Shown: positions 4,494-5,361 of the stretch, one piece after another
Position numbering within the stretch: position 1 is the first letter of the stretch
Layout of the letters: every line of letters starts with the position of its first letter
Source of the DNA: Dehalococcoidia bacterium
GTDB lineage: Bacteria > Chloroflexota > Dehalococcoidia > E44-bin15
Direction: 5' to 3'
NCBI GenBank assembly: GCA_030667555.1
Contig: DAOUVR010000090.1
Coordinates: forward strand, 1-5,361
DNA: 5,361 nt
Notes under the pieces: model-generated
Told to the model about the DNA's origin: nothing
The model's database searches: none
What the model saw: the letters and a program-made list of their open reading frames with translations, nothing else
Position numbers and translations under genes: made by a program

Positions 4494-5361
4494 AAGCCCA
4501 AGTTCTGAAGCAGATTTCACCGGTTGAAAATCGGCCTCTGGAATTGGTAGACATGCCAGTCCCTCGGCCGAGATCAAAAGAGATTCTGGTGAGGGTCTCG
4601 GCCTGCGGGGTTTGCCACACCGAACTGGATGAAATCGAAGGCAGACTTCAGCCAAAACTTCCTATAGTTCTGGGTCATGAAATCGTTGGCAAAGTAGAAA
4701 GCCTGGGTTCGGGGGTGACCAAATTCAAAGTCGGAGAGCGGGTGGGCATTGCCTGGATATACTCCGCCTGTGGGAAGTGCCACTTCTGCAAAGAGGGCAA
4801 CGAAAACCTGTGGTACCAGTTTCAAGGTACCGGGTGCCAGGTTAATGGTGGCTATGCCGAATACACCGTGGTCTCCGAGGATTTCGCCTACGTGATTCCT
4901 GACAGGTTCACCGATTCTCAGGCAGCACCTCTTTTATATGCTGGAGCAATCGGGTTTCGAGATTTGCGGCTTTCAGGGATCAAGCCGGGGCAGAGCTTGG
5001 GGCTTTTCGGATTGGGGCCTCAGCCCACATTGTGATTCAGGTGGCCAAATACTGGGGTTGCGAGCTTTTTATCTTCACCAGGAGCGAAGAGCATCGCAAT
5101 TTGGCCAGGAAACTGGGAGCAGCCTGGACAGGTAGAGCAGAAGATGAGCCTCCTCAAAGGCTCAACTGCGTAATTGATTTCACGCCGGTGGGAGAGACGG
5201 TCCCTAGCGCTCTGAGAGTGCTTGAAAAAGGCGGAAGACTGGTGATGGCGGTGATTCGAAAGAGGAATCCTATCCCGCCCCTGGACTATGCTAGGTTGCT
5301 GTGGGATGAAAAAGAAATAAAGAGTGTGGCAAACATTACCAGGAAGGATGCGGAGGAGTTC
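4490..5361 (+). pseudogene. Zinc-type alcohol dehydrogenase (CAD2-like MDR), frameshifted and cut by the window edge
   Basis: Medium-chain dehydrogenases of this group oxidise alcohols or reduce aldehydes with NAD(P). From ATG 4490 (AGGGA 5 nt upstream) the first frame gives 181 residues: ACGVCHTELD with Cys39 and His43, GHEIVG with His63, CGKCHFC (94-100), GGYAEY (120-125) and APLLYAGAIGFR (146-157). It then stops at 5033-5035. The next frame continues without stops from about 5018 to the edge with SAHIVIQVAKYWGCELF, LARKLGAAWTG, CVIDFTPVGETVPSALRVLE, KGGRLVMAVI and SVANITRKDAEEF. These complete the Rossmann half in correct order. One missing base in the GGGG run at 5014-5017 (expected GLGASAH) explains the break. 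In addition, the fourth structural-zinc Cys is Trp108 (TGG, 4811-4813) and the Cys of APLLCAG is Tyr150 (TAT, 4937-4939). Three lesions point to a decaying gene. A sequencing error could explain the indel alone. An upstream in-frame ATG at 4469 is less likely. Confidence 0.75.

Noticed and set aside
5014..5035. Programmed ribosomal frameshifting in the dehydrogenase gene.
   Set aside because: There is no slippery heptamer with a convincing downstream structure, and homologues of this family are normally encoded in one frame. The lost zinc ligands favour simple decay or a sequence error.

Overview
The window looks like chromosomal DNA of a bacterium with moderate-to-high G+C. The best guess is a Chloroflexota member, Dehalococcoidia-like. 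That guess rests on the look of the TyrA/AroA pair, on a cinnamyl-alcohol-dehydrogenase-like enzyme of a type common in environmental anaerobes, and on intergenic DNA crowded with short palindromic repeats of the kind seen in such genomes. It is recalled from family knowledge and was not tested by a search.

Left part (1-1038, minus strand): a tyrosine/aromatic-amino-acid operon. tyrA (prephenate dehydrogenase) comes first, behind an extended -10 promoter. aroA (EPSP synthase) follows 13 bp later and runs off the left edge after 42 codons.

1000-1531: a gene-free stretch filled with palindromes. At least five hairpins share one design, a stem of about 7 bp closed by a 2-3 nt loop. Their stem sequences differ in compensating pairs. 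Two of them, each carrying the tail AACTACA, lie head to head.

Centre (1532-3124, plus strand): a two-gene unit. A short PadR-family repressor gene overlaps by one base an MFS efflux-type transporter gene. The promoter is close to consensus, and three GATAT boxes at an exact 13-bp period start in its -10 region, which is a good candidate autoregulatory operator. The regulator probably controls export of an unknown compound.

3125-3573: a second repeat-rich intergenic region with a GGGCGTTCA/TGAACGCCC hairpin, a CCCTCTCCCT/AGGGAGAGGG hairpin and a mosaic of dispersed-repeat fragments. A strong extended -10 promoter for the next gene follows.

Right part (3574-5361, plus strand): an intact NYN-domain (PIN-like) putative RNase of 196 aa. 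After it come two damaged genes. The first is a short, frameshifted remnant that resembles the N-terminus of GH3-type acyl-adenylating proteins. The second is a CAD2-type medium-chain alcohol dehydrogenase with a one-base frameshift and two expected zinc-ligand cysteines replaced (by Trp and Tyr); it runs off the right edge. This end of the window looks like a zone of gene decay.

No rRNA, tRNA, CRISPR array or complete insertion sequence was seen.
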